Origin: Bradyrhizobium forestalis
GTDB lineage: Bacteria; Pseudomonadota; Alphaproteobacteria; Rhizobiales; Xanthobacteraceae
Length of the DNA stretch: 64,000 nucleotides
Direction of reading: 5' to 3'
Assembly (NCBI RefSeq): GCF_002795245.1
Contig: NZ_PGVG01000037.1
Span: forward strand, 1 to 64,000
Shown here in pieces: positions 55,757-64,000 of the stretch. A program made the translations under genes and the position numbers. Position 1 is the stretch's first letter. Each line of letters begins with the position of its first letter. The notes under the pieces were generated by a model that searched no databases, was not told the origin of the DNA, and worked only from the letters and a program-made list of their open reading frames with translations.

Positions 55757-55787
55757 AACCTACAACCTGACGCAGTGTGCGGTTCAA
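55757..55787 (-). promoter_or_regulatory. Duplicated nolA-type promoter
   Basis: On the minus strand TTGAAC (55787-55782), 19-bp spacer, TAGGTT (55762-55757). CCTACAACCTGACG on the plus strand is identical to the nolA promoter at 53531-53544. No intact gene follows. Confidence 0.65.
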
Positions 55788-56049
55788 GCGATTTTATGGG
55801 GCAAGCCAAACATTATTGTACTGGAGGAGGCGTGTTGTGCCGCGATAGCGTCGGGCGCCGCCTGTTTGCGGTTTAAGCGCACCAAACCTCACCTGCGAGG
55901 TCACCACGCTCACACTCGGCAAGCCTTCGCAGCCGATCGTCCGTCGCTGGCAGCTTCGCCTCAGAGACGTTGAAGTGACGAAAGCGGCCGAGCAGGTCGA
56001 AGGATTGTTAGCGTGTTTGGAACGCTGCCGAGAGTGGCTTACGGTGAGC

Positions 56050-56994
56050 CTAGCAGCGCCTGCGAGTTGGACGCTCCTGATGCCCAGATGCCATGTTGGA
56101 TGCTTCCTCCAGCAATATCCGCCGCATCCAAATGCTCGCCGGATCGGTATTGTGGAACGCAGGCCACTGCACAGCCTCTGTGAATGTGGGCAGGGGGAGC
56201 GGCGGTTCGATGATCCGCAGTGGCATCCGCTTTTCGAAGTGTTTGGCGAGTCGTAAAGGCATTGTGCCGATACGGCCTGTGTCTAACAATATGGGCGGAA
56301 TCAAGCTAAAGCCCTGCACAACGATCTCAATGCGTCTCTTGACGCCGTGCTCAAGCAAGAACCATTCTTCGATGTTTGGTCTGAGCGCCCGTCCGAACTT
56401 CGCCGTAACGTGTCCCATCGAAATGTATTTCTCGAATGTCAGCTGCCGCGTGAGCTGCTTGTTCTCGCGGCATCCCACGCATACGAGGGTCTCGTCGAAC
56501 AGCGTCGCCTTAGGATGCGCGCTCGACATGAACAGCTCCGGCAGAATGAGAAAGTCCACCTCCCCCCGGCGCAGCAGCTCATCGGGTTCATCGGAAAATG
56601 GCAGCAATTCGAAGCGTACCGCGGGAGCTTCCTGTGCAATACGGTCGACAATTTTGCGAAGAAAGATGATCGTCATGAAATCGGAGAGAATGAACCTGAA
56701 GCGTCGGCTCGACTGAGTAGGGTCGAACGCGTCCCGCGATATGATCGAGAGTTGGATGTGCAGCAGGGCCTCGCGAACCGGACCCGCAAGCGCCTCCGCG
56801 CCAGGTGTCGGGACGAGCTCGCGACCTCTCATGGTAAATAGTTCATCGCGAAAATAGGTGCGCAGCCGCGCGATCGCAGCGCTCATAGCGGGCTGGCTCA
56901 GGTGAATTTTGCGCGCCGCCGCTGTGAGGTTGCGCTCCGTCATCAGAGCATCGAGGGCAACGAGAAGGTTTAGATCAAGTCCCTTGAACCGCAT
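56050..56994 (-). CDS. nodD1: LysR-family nodulation activator NodD1
   Basis: A 314-residue LysR protein with helix-turn-helix AAARKIHLSQPAMSAAIARL and the same fold as NodD2 (RFILSDFMTIIFLRKIVDRI near 97; EPDELLRRGEVDFLILPELF near 135). NodD1 binds the nod box and activates the nod operon when plant flavonoids are present. The start is 12 bases from the nod box; the gene is divergent from nodABCSUIJ, the classical arrangement. Length is normal. Confidence 0.95.
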   Translation of the reverse strand: MRFKGLDLNLLVALDALMTERNLTAAARKIHLSQPAMSAAIARLRTYFRDELFTMRGRELVPTPGAEALAGPVREALLHIQLSIISRDAFDPTQSSRRFRFILSDFMTIIFLRKIVDRIAQEAPAVRFELLPFSDEPDELLRRGEVDFLILPELFMSSAHPKATLFDETLVCVGCRENKQLTRQLTFEKYISMGHVTAKFGRALRPNIEEWFLLEHGVKRRIEIVVQGFSLIPPILLDTGRIGTMPLRLAKHFEKRMPLRIIEPPLPLPTFTEAVQWPAFHNTDPASIWMRRILLEEASNMASGHQERPTRRRC

Positions 56995-57005
56995 GTTGTA
57001 AGTCT

Positions 57006-57052
57006 ATCCATCGTGTGGATGTGTTCCATCGGAACTATCGATTTTACCAAGT
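57006..57052 (+). promoter_or_regulatory. nod box between nodD1 and the nod operon
   Basis: ATCCATCGTGTGGAT (ATC-N9-GAT) begins the site, then a second half with CCATCGG and ATCGATTTTACCAA. This is the 47-bp NodD binding site. It lies between the divergent nodD1 and the nod operon and serves as promoter region for nodK/Y-nodABCSUIJ. Confidence 0.95.
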
Positions 57053-57380
57053 TGCGGGATGTTGGATAGCAAACATAAGTTTGAAAAAAGTAATGAGGCA
57101 TACCACGATGGCTGCTGCTCGCTCACGCTGGCTCAGAGAAAAGCTCCTGGAGGTGCGAGCAGCCGGCGCATCCGCTTCGAGGGCGGCTATGGGCACGCCG
57201 TGCGAGCCGCGTCGCTTCTTCTCGGTACGAAGCTCGTTCGATCGAGACGCCAGGCAGGTCTCCATAAACCTTGGTATGCGTGTTTCATCCGTTTCCATAT
57301 TGCAGGTTTACCCGCGTACACTTGAGAGCGCGTTCAGCCGCATTCTAGTGTCGGGAAATAGCGGCAGGCGCAGATTGCGG

Positions 57381-57776
57381 ATGCCCAAGAATTCAGGCGA
57401 CTCTCCAAATGGCTCGCCTGTCCACCGCATTCAGGGCGTGTCGAAGATGTATAAGAACCAGTGTGATCTGATGCCACTCGGTTACGCCATCGATGAGGCG
57501 CCGCGCATCGAAGGCCTGCCCGCAGACGTCAAAACGTCGACAGAGATGCTGGACGAGGCGGAAAAGCTCCGTGGTGCAGACAGGTTCTGGCTAGTCCAAT
57601 CGCCTCGTCGGCATCTTCCGGGATATCTCGCGCAGGGCATTGGCCGGATGACGAGTGCGAACCATGAGATCGCTTCGTCGCGAGTGAAGGCGCACGGCAC
57701 GGTGCAGGCGAGGAGCGCCGCGCTCCGAGGGAGCATGGCAGCGCTTTTCAGTATTGATCAGCGGTTCGGCGACTAG
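57381..57776 (+). CDS. nodK: NodK/NodY-type ORF ahead of nodA
   Basis: The first ORF after the nod box. The frame is open from 57015, but the known nodK/nodY ORFs are about 130 codons, which suits ATG 57381 (MPKNSGDSPNGSPV) or 57447 (MYKNQCDLM). It has no known domain: MPLGYAIDEAPRIEGLPADV and GADRFWLVQSPRRHLPGYLA are the best-defined pieces. Genes in this place are named nodY in B. japonicum and nodK in B. elkanii and Parasponia strains; I cannot tell which is nearer. The role in nodulation is unclear. Confidence 0.7.
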   Translation: MPKNSGDSPNGSPVHRIQGVSKMYKNQCDLMPLGYAIDEAPRIEGLPADVKTSTEMLDEAEKLRGADRFWLVQSPRRHLPGYLAQGIGRMTSANHEIASSRVKAHGTVQARSAALRGSMAALFSIDQRFGD

Positions 57777-57830
57777 CGAATTCTCGTGACCATCTCCGCT
57801 CTTAATTCCACTGGCGCAAGGAAGCCCGCC

Positions 57831-58463
57831 ATGAACATTGCCGCATCCCGGACTGCGGAAGCTCCTACTGCGCGCGCTCAAGTGCAGTGGAGCCTTCGCT
57901 GGGAAAGCGAACTGCGGCTCGCTGATCATGCCGAGCTCGCCGAGTTCTTCCGCAAGAGTTACGGGCCGACCGGTGCGTTCAATGCGCAGCCATTTGAGGG
58001 CAACCGAAGTTGGGCCGGTGCAAGACCTGAGGTCCGCGGAATCGGTTACGACGCGCGCGGGGTAGCTGCTCACATCGGGCTACTGCGCCGCTTCATCAAT
58101 GTTGGTGGGGTCGATCTTCTCGTGGGGGAACTGGGGTTATATGCGGTGCGTCCGGATCTTGAAGGCCTGGGAATTAGCCAGGCAATGCGCGTGATGTATC
58201 CCATGCTGCAGCAGCTTGGGATTCCATTCGGCTTTGGCACGGTTCGGCCTGCGCTCGAGAAACATATGACCCGACTGGTCGAAAGGCAGGGGCTCGCAAC
58301 CCTCATATCTGGCATTCGCGTCCGCTCCACGCATCCGGATGTCTATCCCAATTTGTCGCCGATCCGCATCGAAGACGTGATCGTGGTGGTTTTTCCGGTT
58401 GGACGCTCGATAAGCGAGTGGCCGGCCGGGACGATCATCGATCGGAACGGGCCCGAGTTGTGA
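57831..58463 (+). CDS. nodA: Nod-factor N-acyltransferase NodA
   Basis: A 210-residue protein, the length of other Bradyrhizobium NodA. The start ATG 57831 (MNIAASRTAEAPTARAQ) is chosen over an upstream frame start at 57786. Core: RWESELRLADHAELAEFFRK, GARPEVRGIGYDARGVAAHI and LLVGELGLYAVRPDLEGLGI. NodA attaches the fatty acid to the deacetylated amino sugar at the non-reducing end, and its specificity helps to set host range. The stop overlaps nodB (GTGA). Confidence 0.97.
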   Translation: MNIAASRTAEAPTARAQVQWSLRWESELRLADHAELAEFFRKSYGPTGAFNAQPFEGNRSWAGARPEVRGIGYDARGVAAHIGLLRRFINVGGVDLLVGELGLYAVRPDLEGLGISQAMRVMYPMLQQLGIPFGFGTVRPALEKHMTRLVERQGLATLISGIRVRSTHPDVYPNLSPIRIEDVIVVVFPVGRSISEWPAGTIIDRNGPEL

Positions 58464-59119
58464 AAGAGCTTTTCCCCCTATCTGCCGTCCGTTGCGACTA
58501 CGCTGACGTGAGTGGAAGTCGCCCCGTCTATTTGACCTTTGATGATGGGCCAAATGCATTTTGCACGCCAGAGGTGCTCGATGTGCTGGCGCAACATCGG
58601 ATTCCGGCGACGTTCTTCGTGATCGGCACGTATGCGGCCGAACAACCTGAACTCATTCGACGAATGATCGCGGAAGGGCACGAGGTTGCGAACCACACGA
58701 TGACGCATCCGGATCTGTCCAGATGCGGACCAGCGGAGGTACGCGATGAAGTTCTGGCGGCGAGCGAGGCGATCCGTTCGGCGTGCCCGCAGGCCTCACC
58801 CAGGCACATGCGAGCACCTTACGGCATGTGGACACAAGAGGTGCTCGCTGTGTCAGCGAGCGCTGGTCTCACAGCTGTGCACTGGTCGGTCGATCCGAGA
58901 GATTGGTCCCGCCCCGGGGTTGATAGAATTGTGAATTCAGTACTAGCGAGCGTTCGCCCGGGTGCAATTGTGCTCCTGCACGACGGATATCCTCCTGATG
59001 AGGAGCGACCGTACACTGATGCCACGCTGCGCGATCAGACCACCATCGCGCTGTCACATCTGATCCCGGCGCTACAACGACGCGGGTTTGTAATCCGTCC
59101 ACTCCCTCAACTTCACTGA
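58460..59119 (+). CDS. nodB: Chitooligosaccharide deacetylase NodB
   Basis: A 219-residue polysaccharide deacetylase with GTG start 58460, overlapping the nodA stop. Motifs: YLTFDDGPNAFCTP (Asp-Asp metal and base, near 27), EGHEVANHTMTHPDL (metal His pair, near 77), RAPYG (near 117), and LLHDGYP (near 170). It removes the N-acetyl group at the non-reducing end so that NodA can act. Length is standard. Confidence 0.97.
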   Translation: MKELFPLSAVRCDYADVSGSRPVYLTFDDGPNAFCTPEVLDVLAQHRIPATFFVIGTYAAEQPELIRRMIAEGHEVANHTMTHPDLSRCGPAEVRDEVLAASEAIRSACPQASPRHMRAPYGMWTQEVLAVSASAGLTAVHWSVDPRDWSRPGVDRIVNSVLASVRPGAIVLLHDGYPPDEERPYTDATLRDQTTIALSHLIPALQRRGFVIRPLPQLH

Positions 59120-59134
59120 AAAAACTGAGACCTT

Positions 59135-60511
59135 ATGGACCTGCTCGCTACAACCAGTGCTGTCGCTGTTTCGTCTTATGCGCTGCTCTCGACGATCTAC
59201 AAGAGCGCGCAAGCGCTTTATGCCCAACCGCCGGCGAATTCATCGTTGCAGGACAACCTGGGACGATCGGAAGCGGTCCTTCCCAGTGTAGACGTCATCG
59301 TACCGTGCTTCAACGAGGATCCAATCACGCTCGCCCAATGTCTGGACTCGCTTGCGAGTCAAGACTACACGGGAAAGCTACAGGTCTATGTAGTCGACGA
59401 CGGATCTGCAAATCGCGACCTTGTCGCGCCTGTGCACAAAATCTATGCGAACGATCCGAGGTTCAGCATCATCTTGCTGGCGAATAACGTTGGAAAACGC
59501 AAGGCGCAGATCGCCGCCATACGCAGCTCATCCGGTGACCTGGTTCTCAACGTTGACTCAGATACGATACTTGCCGCCGACGTCGTCACGAAGCTTGTAT
59601 TGAAGATGCACGACCCGGAAGTCGGTGCGGCCATGGGTCAGTTGGTAGCGAGCAACCGCAGCCAAACCTGGCTGACCAGGCTGATCGATATGGAATACTG
59701 GTTGGCATGCAACGAGGAGCGCGCGGCGCAGGCGCGTTTCGGTGCCGTCATGTGCTGCTGCGGCCCATGTGCCATGTATCGTCGCTCGGCGCTCGCCTTG
59801 CTTCTCGATCAATACGAAGCCCAATTCTTTCGTGGGAAGCCGAGCGATTTCGGCGAGGATCGCCATCTAACGATCCTCATGCTCAAGGCGGGATTTCGAA
59901 CGGAATACGTCCCGGACGCGATCGCAGCAACAGTCGTCCCGGACAGCCTTGGGCCATATCTACGCCAGCAACTCCGCTGGGCGCGCAGTACCTTCCGGGA
60001 CACGTTCCTTGCATTACGCCTGCTGCCAGGGCTCGACGGCTATCTGACGCTAGACGTTATCGGGCAAAATCTCGGCCCGTTACTTCTCGCCCTGTCATCA
60101 CTGGCTGCGCTCGCACAGCTCCTAATCGCCGGCTCTGTACCCTGGTGGACGGGATTGACGATTGCAGCAATGACAATGGTCCGCTGCAGTGTGGCAGCCC
60201 TTCGTGCTCGCGAATTGCGGTTTCTCGGCTTCGCGCTCCACACACCGATCAATATCTTTCTCTTACTTCCTTTGAAGGCCTATGCGCTTTGTACCTTGAG
60301 CAACAGCGATTGGCTATCGCGCAAGGTCGCCAATGTGCCGGCCGAAGGGGAAAAGCAGTCTGTCATCCTGCACCCGAACGCTGGACGACATGCTGCAAGT
60401 AAAAGGGGAATGTCTGGAACAATTCATAAGGCGGGGCTTTCGAGCCCTGAATCAAGCCTGACGGCAGCGAAGAGCGTTTGCGGTTGCGATCGTTCGACCG
60501 CCTGCAAGTAG
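59135..60511 (+). CDS. nodC: N-acetylglucosaminyltransferase NodC
   Basis: A 458-residue processive GT2 enzyme at the inner membrane. An N-terminal membrane helix (residues 2-25) is followed by the glycosyltransferase domain: DVIVPCFNEDP (near 53), VVDDGSANRD (near 88), LNVDSDT (DxD, near 137), and the product-binding QQLRWARS (near 276). C-terminal membrane helices lie between 300 and 400. NodC builds the chitooligosaccharide backbone. The C-terminus extends past the usual end and overlaps the frame of nodS only slightly. Confidence 0.97.
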   Translation: MDLLATTSAVAVSSYALLSTIYKSAQALYAQPPANSSLQDNLGRSEAVLPSVDVIVPCFNEDPITLAQCLDSLASQDYTGKLQVYVVDDGSANRDLVAPVHKIYANDPRFSIILLANNVGKRKAQIAAIRSSSGDLVLNVDSDTILAADVVTKLVLKMHDPEVGAAMGQLVASNRSQTWLTRLIDMEYWLACNEERAAQARFGAVMCCCGPCAMYRRSALALLLDQYEAQFFRGKPSDFGEDRHLTILMLKAGFRTEYVPDAIAATVVPDSLGPYLRQQLRWARSTFRDTFLALRLLPGLDGYLTLDVIGQNLGPLLLALSSLAALAQLLIAGSVPWWTGLTIAAMTMVRCSVAALRARELRFLGFALHTPINIFLLLPLKAYALCTLSNSDWLSRKVANVPAEGEKQSVILHPNAGRHAASKRGMSGTIHKAGLSSPESSLTAAKSVCGCDRSTACK

Positions 60512-60522
60512 GTGATAGGCGC

Positions 60523-61152
60523 ATGATCCCGGACGCAAACCATCAGCTATTAGAGCGAGAGTTGTCTGCCGACGATCCATGGCGCCTCGACAGTAGTTCC
60601 TTCGAGCAGGAGCGATACGCGCAAATGCTCCGGATGTCGCGTTGCAATGGAGACCTTGCGTGTGCCCTCGAAGTGGGATGTGCAGCCGGTGCATTCACCG
60701 GCATGCTGGCGCCGCTATGCGCACGACTCACTGTTGTCGATGTCATGCCGCAGGCGATCGAGCGAGCGCGACGACGCACCAGGAAGTGGTCGCATATCAC
60801 GTGGGTGACCTCCGACATCCAGCGGTTCTCCACCACGGAGCGGTTCGATTTGATCGTCGTGGCCGAAGTTCTTTACTACCTCAAGGACATTGTCGAGATG
60901 CATGCGGCTATCCGCAACCTAGTGAGTATGCTTGCGCCAAATGGAGCTCTGATTTTCGGGTCCGCACGTGATGCCACATGTCAACGATGGGGCCATGCTG
61001 CTGGTGCCGAAACGGTGATCGCTCTCTTCAACGAGAGCCTATCGGAGGTGGAGCGTCTGCATTGCCACACCGAGTCGGTCAACGAAGACTGCTTGATCGT
61101 CCGGTTCCGGAAGCCGGGTCATTCGTCAGAACAATCAAACGTCGGCCACTAG
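60523..61152 (+). CDS. nodS: Nod-factor N-methyltransferase NodS
   Basis: A 209-residue SAM-dependent methyltransferase from ATG 60523, 12 bases after nodC. Motif I ALEVGCAAGAFTGML lies near residue 47, motif II VDVMPQAIERA near 70, and FDLIVVAEVLYYLKD (post-I) near 107. NodS methylates the amino nitrogen of the deacetylated chitooligosaccharide. Typical of Bradyrhizobium and Azorhizobium, together with nodU. Confidence 0.95.
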   Translation: MIPDANHQLLERELSADDPWRLDSSSFEQERYAQMLRMSRCNGDLACALEVGCAAGAFTGMLAPLCARLTVVDVMPQAIERARRRTRKWSHITWVTSDIQRFSTTERFDLIVVAEVLYYLKDIVEMHAAIRNLVSMLAPNGALIFGSARDATCQRWGHAAGAETVIALFNESLSEVERLHCHTESVNEDCLIVRFRKPGHSSEQSNVGH

Positions 61153-61165
61153 ACCAGGGGATCGT

Positions 61166-62875
61166 ATGCGCATCTGCGGCATCAAGTTGACACATGACGG
61201 GGCAATTTCTGTAGTCGAGGACGGGCGGCTTGTCTTTTGCACCGAGCAAGAGAAGCGCGGCAACAGTCCACGCTATCAATCCGTCGAGAACCTCGATGCA
61301 GTCGTGCTCGCCTTGGCGGAGCATGGCCTGGATCCGCGGGATATCGATCAGTTCGTCATCGACGGCTGGGATGGGGAGATTGAGTCGCAGTTCCAGGTCC
61401 TAAGTGGCGCTGTGCCGATCGCGCTGAAAGGGGCGCCGTATGTCGAGCGCCATGCTGAGGGCCTTCTTGATTCCGTCGACGGCTTTGGCCTGATCCTCGG
61501 AGGCAAGGTGTTTCCATATAAGAGCTACCCGCACGTCACGGGCCACGTCGCGTCAGCATATAGCACCAGTCCCTTTGCCAGCGCGGGCAAACCCGCGTTC
61601 TGCCTGGTATGGGACGGCTGCATCTTTCCGCGTCTTTACTATGTGGAACCCCGGGGGGCACGGTTCATCGCATCCCTGTTTCCGATGATCGGCCATGCCT
61701 ATGCTGCCGCGGGCCTTCACTTCGGCCCTTACAGGCAGCCGAACCGCTCCAGTTGGGATTTAGGCATCGCCGGCAAGCTGATGGCTTACATCGCACTTGG
61801 TTCTGTCGACGAAAGCATTGTGGCAGTGTTTCAGGAGCTCTATGAAAAGCGCTTCGCCGCTGACACGGAGCAGGCTCGTCGCTACCGCGCTGACATCAAC
61901 AATGCAGAATCGTCGCTTGCAGCTGTGCACGACTTCTTCGAGGCAAGCTCCTTGCGCCTGACGGCCAAGCGAGCGGAGGACGTCCTTGCGTCGTTTCATG
62001 TGTTCGTGGAACGTCTTCTTGTCAAGGAAATGGCGATGGTTCTGCTGCGATACTCGTCGCTTCCAGGAGCGCGAAATCTATGTATCGCCGGAGGTTGCGG
62101 TCTCAATATCAAGTGGAACAGCGCGCTTCGTGCGGCGGGATTGTTCGATGACGTTTGGGTGCCGCCGTTTCCGAATGACAGCGGCTCGGCAATCGGCGCT
62201 GCTTGCGGGGCGATGGCGGCGCAAAATGGCTTCGGGCCATTGGAATGGTCAGTCTACAGTGGTCCGGACCTGCAGGACAGCGAGCTTCCGCCGGATTGGG
62301 AGGCGGCGCCATGCAGTCTGCGTGAACTTGCGGCGATTCTGGCCGACAACAAGCCGGTCATCTTCCTTTCCGGGCGCGCCGAGCTTGGGCCGCGGGCGTT
62401 GGGCGGCAGAAGCATTCTTGCAGCGCCGACCTCCCCGGCGATGAAGGATCATCTCAACGACATCAAGCGGCGCGAGCACTTCCGGCCAGTGGCGCCGATC
62501 TGTCTGGAGGATCGCGCGCCAGAAATTTTCAGCCCAGGTACGCCAGATCCTTACATGCTGTTCGATCACCAGACCCGGCCGGAATGGCGCGACAAGGTCC
62601 CCGCTGTGGTCCATCTTGACGGCTCCGCTCGGCTGCAGACAATCTCCCGCAACTCTCCGCACAAAATCGCCGCGCTTCTCGCCGAATTTGAGCAACTCAC
62701 GGGGATACCGCTGCTCTGCAACACGAGCGCCAACCTCCACGGACGGGGATTTTTCCCGGATGCTGCCGCGGCCTGCCAATGGGGGCGTGTCGAGCATGTG
62801 TGGTGCGACGGCCAGCTCTGGACCAACAAGGTGGTAAGGAAGCCATTGTCGGCCGAGCGACTTCTGTCAGCCTAA
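61166..62875 (+). CDS. nodU: Nod-factor carbamoyltransferase NodU
   Basis: A 569-residue enzyme of the NodU/CmcH family. N-terminal MRICGIKLTHDGAISVVEDG is the kinase-like HxGA motif; KPAFCLVWDGC (near 150) and NLCIAGGCGLNIKWN (near 311) complete it. The C-terminal lobe has RAELGPRALGGRSILAAP (near 400) and GIPLLCNTSAN. It transfers carbamoyl from carbamoyl phosphate to the non-reducing sugar (O-6 carbamoylation). Starts 13 bases after nodS. Confidence 0.95.
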   Translation: MRICGIKLTHDGAISVVEDGRLVFCTEQEKRGNSPRYQSVENLDAVVLALAEHGLDPRDIDQFVIDGWDGEIESQFQVLSGAVPIALKGAPYVERHAEGLLDSVDGFGLILGGKVFPYKSYPHVTGHVASAYSTSPFASAGKPAFCLVWDGCIFPRLYYVEPRGARFIASLFPMIGHAYAAAGLHFGPYRQPNRSSWDLGIAGKLMAYIALGSVDESIVAVFQELYEKRFAADTEQARRYRADINNAESSLAAVHDFFEASSLRLTAKRAEDVLASFHVFVERLLVKEMAMVLLRYSSLPGARNLCIAGGCGLNIKWNSALRAAGLFDDVWVPPFPNDSGSAIGAACGAMAAQNGFGPLEWSVYSGPDLQDSELPPDWEAAPCSLRELAAILADNKPVIFLSGRAELGPRALGGRSILAAPTSPAMKDHLNDIKRREHFRPVAPICLEDRAPEIFSPGTPDPYMLFDHQTRPEWRDKVPAVVHLDGSARLQTISRNSPHKIAALLAEFEQLTGIPLLCNTSANLHGRGFFPDAAAACQWGRVEHVWCDGQLWTNKVVRKPLSAERLLSA

Positions 62876-62883
62876 GAGTGACC

Positions 62884-63798
62884 ATGTCCACCGTAGCAAT
62901 CGAGCTTGCCGGCGTGAAAAAGTCATTTGGCGACAAGGTCATCGTCAATGAACTATCGTTCTCGGTTGCGCGCGGAGAATGCTTCGGCCTGCTTGGCCCA
63001 AATGGAGCTGGCAAGAGCACGATTGCGCGTATGCTCCTCGGCATGATTTCGCCGGACGCAGGCACGATTACGGTCCTCAATGAGCCTGTGCCTTCCCGCG
63101 CTCGTGTGGCGCGTGTGCGCATCGGCGTGGTGCCGCAGTTCGATAACCTTGAACTCGAGTTCACCGTTCGAGAGAACCTGCTCGTGTTTGGTCGCTATTT
63201 CGGCATGAGCGCTCGCAAGATCGAGGCGGTCGCGCCATCGCTGCTCGAGTTTGCGCGCCTCGAAAGCAAGGCGGACGTGCGCGTCTCCGAGTTGTCCGGT
63301 GGCATGAAACGCCGGTTGACGCTGGCGCGTGCGCTAATCAATGACCCGCATCTGCTCGTGATGGACGAGCCGACGACTGGTTTGGATCCGCACGCCCGCC
63401 ACCTGATTTGGGAGCGTCTGCGAGTTCTGCTTGCGCGGGGCAAGACGATTCTCTTGACCACTCACTTCATGGAAGAGGCCGAACGCCTGTGCGATCGGCT
63501 GTGTGTCCTCGAGGGTGGACGCAAGATCGCCGAAGGCAAGCCGGACGGCCTGATCGATGAGCATATTGGCTGCAACGTGGTCGAAATCTATGGCGATGAT
63601 CCACATCAGCTCTGCGAGTTGATCAGGCCGCATGCACGGCACATCGAAGTGAGTGGAGAGACGCTCTTTTGTTATACCCCACATCCGGACCAGGTACGCG
63701 TGAAACTGCGCGGGCGAGCGGGCCTTCGTATTCTGCAGCGCCCCCCTAATCTCGAGGACGTGTTTTTGCGGCTGACCGGGCGCGAGATGGAGAAGTGA
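62884..63798 (+). CDS. nodI: Nod-factor export ABC transporter ATPase NodI
   Basis: A 304-residue ATPase from ATG 62884. Walker A LLGPNGAGKSTIARML lies near residue 38, the Q-loop in VPQFDNLE, the signature ELSGGMKRRLTLARAL near 137, Walker B LLVMDEPTTGLDPHA near 157 and a switch His in TTHFMEEAE. With NodJ it exports lipo-chitooligosaccharides across the inner membrane. It starts eight bases after nodU. Confidence 0.95.
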   Translation: MSTVAIELAGVKKSFGDKVIVNELSFSVARGECFGLLGPNGAGKSTIARMLLGMISPDAGTITVLNEPVPSRARVARVRIGVVPQFDNLELEFTVRENLLVFGRYFGMSARKIEAVAPSLLEFARLESKADVRVSELSGGMKRRLTLARALINDPHLLVMDEPTTGLDPHARHLIWERLRVLLARGKTILLTTHFMEEAERLCDRLCVLEGGRKIAEGKPDGLIDEHIGCNVVEIYGDDPHQLCELIRPHARHIEVSGETLFCYTPHPDQVRVKLRGRAGLRILQRPPNLEDVFLRLTGREMEK

Positions 63799-63801
63799 GC
63801 G

Positions 63802-64000
63802 ATGGGTGAAAGTTTTGCGGCGGTAATGCCCGCGAACGCGTACAATTGGATTGCGGTATGGCGTCGGAACTTCCTAGCATGGAAGAAAGTCGCACTTGCA
63901 TCGATTCTCGGCAACCTCGCAGATCCCATAACCAATCTGTTTGGCCTCGGCTTTGGCCTTGGACTGATCGTGGGGCGCGTTGAGGGGACGTCGTACATCG
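63802..64000 (+). CDS. nodJ: Nod-factor export ABC transporter permease NodJ (partial)
   Basis: The ATG at 63802 follows nodI by three bases. The first 66 residues are seen: a polar start (MGESFAAVMPANAYNWIAVW), then RRNFLAWKKVALASILGNLA and a first membrane helix with LFGLGFGLGLIVG. This is the N-terminus of the ABC-2-type permease NodJ. The window ends inside the gene. Confidence 0.93.
   Translation, partial: MGESFAAVMPANAYNWIAVWRRNFLAWKKVALASILGNLADPITNLFGLGFGLGLIVGRVEGTSYI

Noticed and set aside
57015..57380. Long N-terminal part of the nodK/nodY frame
   Set aside because: It begins within the nod box and lacks a ribosome site; known nodK/nodY proteins are shorter.
1..64000. CRISPR arrays, tRNA or rRNA genes
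   Set aside because: No regularly spaced repeats of the CRISPR type and no tRNA or rRNA signatures were seen; the only regular array is the three-copy hipB operator.

Overview
The window looks like part of a Bradyrhizobium symbiosis island. The right end carries a canonical common-nodulation locus in the Bradyrhizobium order: nolA, nodD2, nodD1, nod box, a nodK/nodY-type ORF, nodA, nodB, nodC, nodS, nodU, nodI and the start of nodJ. The left end carries type III effector genes of the NEL E3-ligase type behind a tts box. Broken insertion sequences and decayed genes lie between almost all blocks. Everything here was read by eye from sequence; no database search was run.

Layout. (1) 0-8.1 kb: the end of one NEL effector overlapping a small repeat protein, an acyltransferase-3 membrane protein, IS481-type remnants, a tts box and a full-length NopM-type LRR-NEL effector, then an ISL3 element next to an IS1595 remnant. 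(2) 8.2-34.4 kb: a dense defence and toxin-antitoxin island. It holds a two-gene TA-like pair, an SbcD/YhaO-type nuclease with a YhaN-type ATPase, a SIR2-HerA pair, HipBA with a triple operator, a complete Wadjet JetABCD operon, a translationally coupled minus-strand operon (unknown protein, QueC-like enzyme with a frameshift, XRE-ImmA/IrrE regulator, PIN protein), AbiEi-AbiEii with a palindromic operator, and a decayed TIR/Toprim locus. (3) 34.4-35.3 kb: overlapping gene fragments (effector repeat, DNA methylase, adenylate cyclase). (4) 35.3-52.5 kb: an OprB-type porin, HemN with a FixK2-like box, a TauE/SafE exporter, a LuxR-type regulator, an outer-membrane beta-barrel protein, several small proteins, a decayed luciferase-like monooxygenase and a branched-chain-amino-acid-type binding protein. 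(5) 52.6-64 kb: nodulation regulation and Nod-factor synthesis and export.

How parts work together. NodD1 is divergent from the nod operon across the nod box. NodC, NodB, NodA, NodS and NodU build, deacetylate, acylate, methylate and carbamoylate the chitooligosaccharide, and NodI/NodJ export it. Three MerR-type promoters with 19-bp spacers occur: at nolA, upstream of the LivK-type gene, and as a relic between nodD2 and nodD1. They suggest a small NolA regulon and an old nolA-nodD duplication.

The best candidates for something undescribed are the coupled QueC-like / ImmA-IrrE / PIN operon at 28.0-31.7 kb and the three NolA-type promoters.
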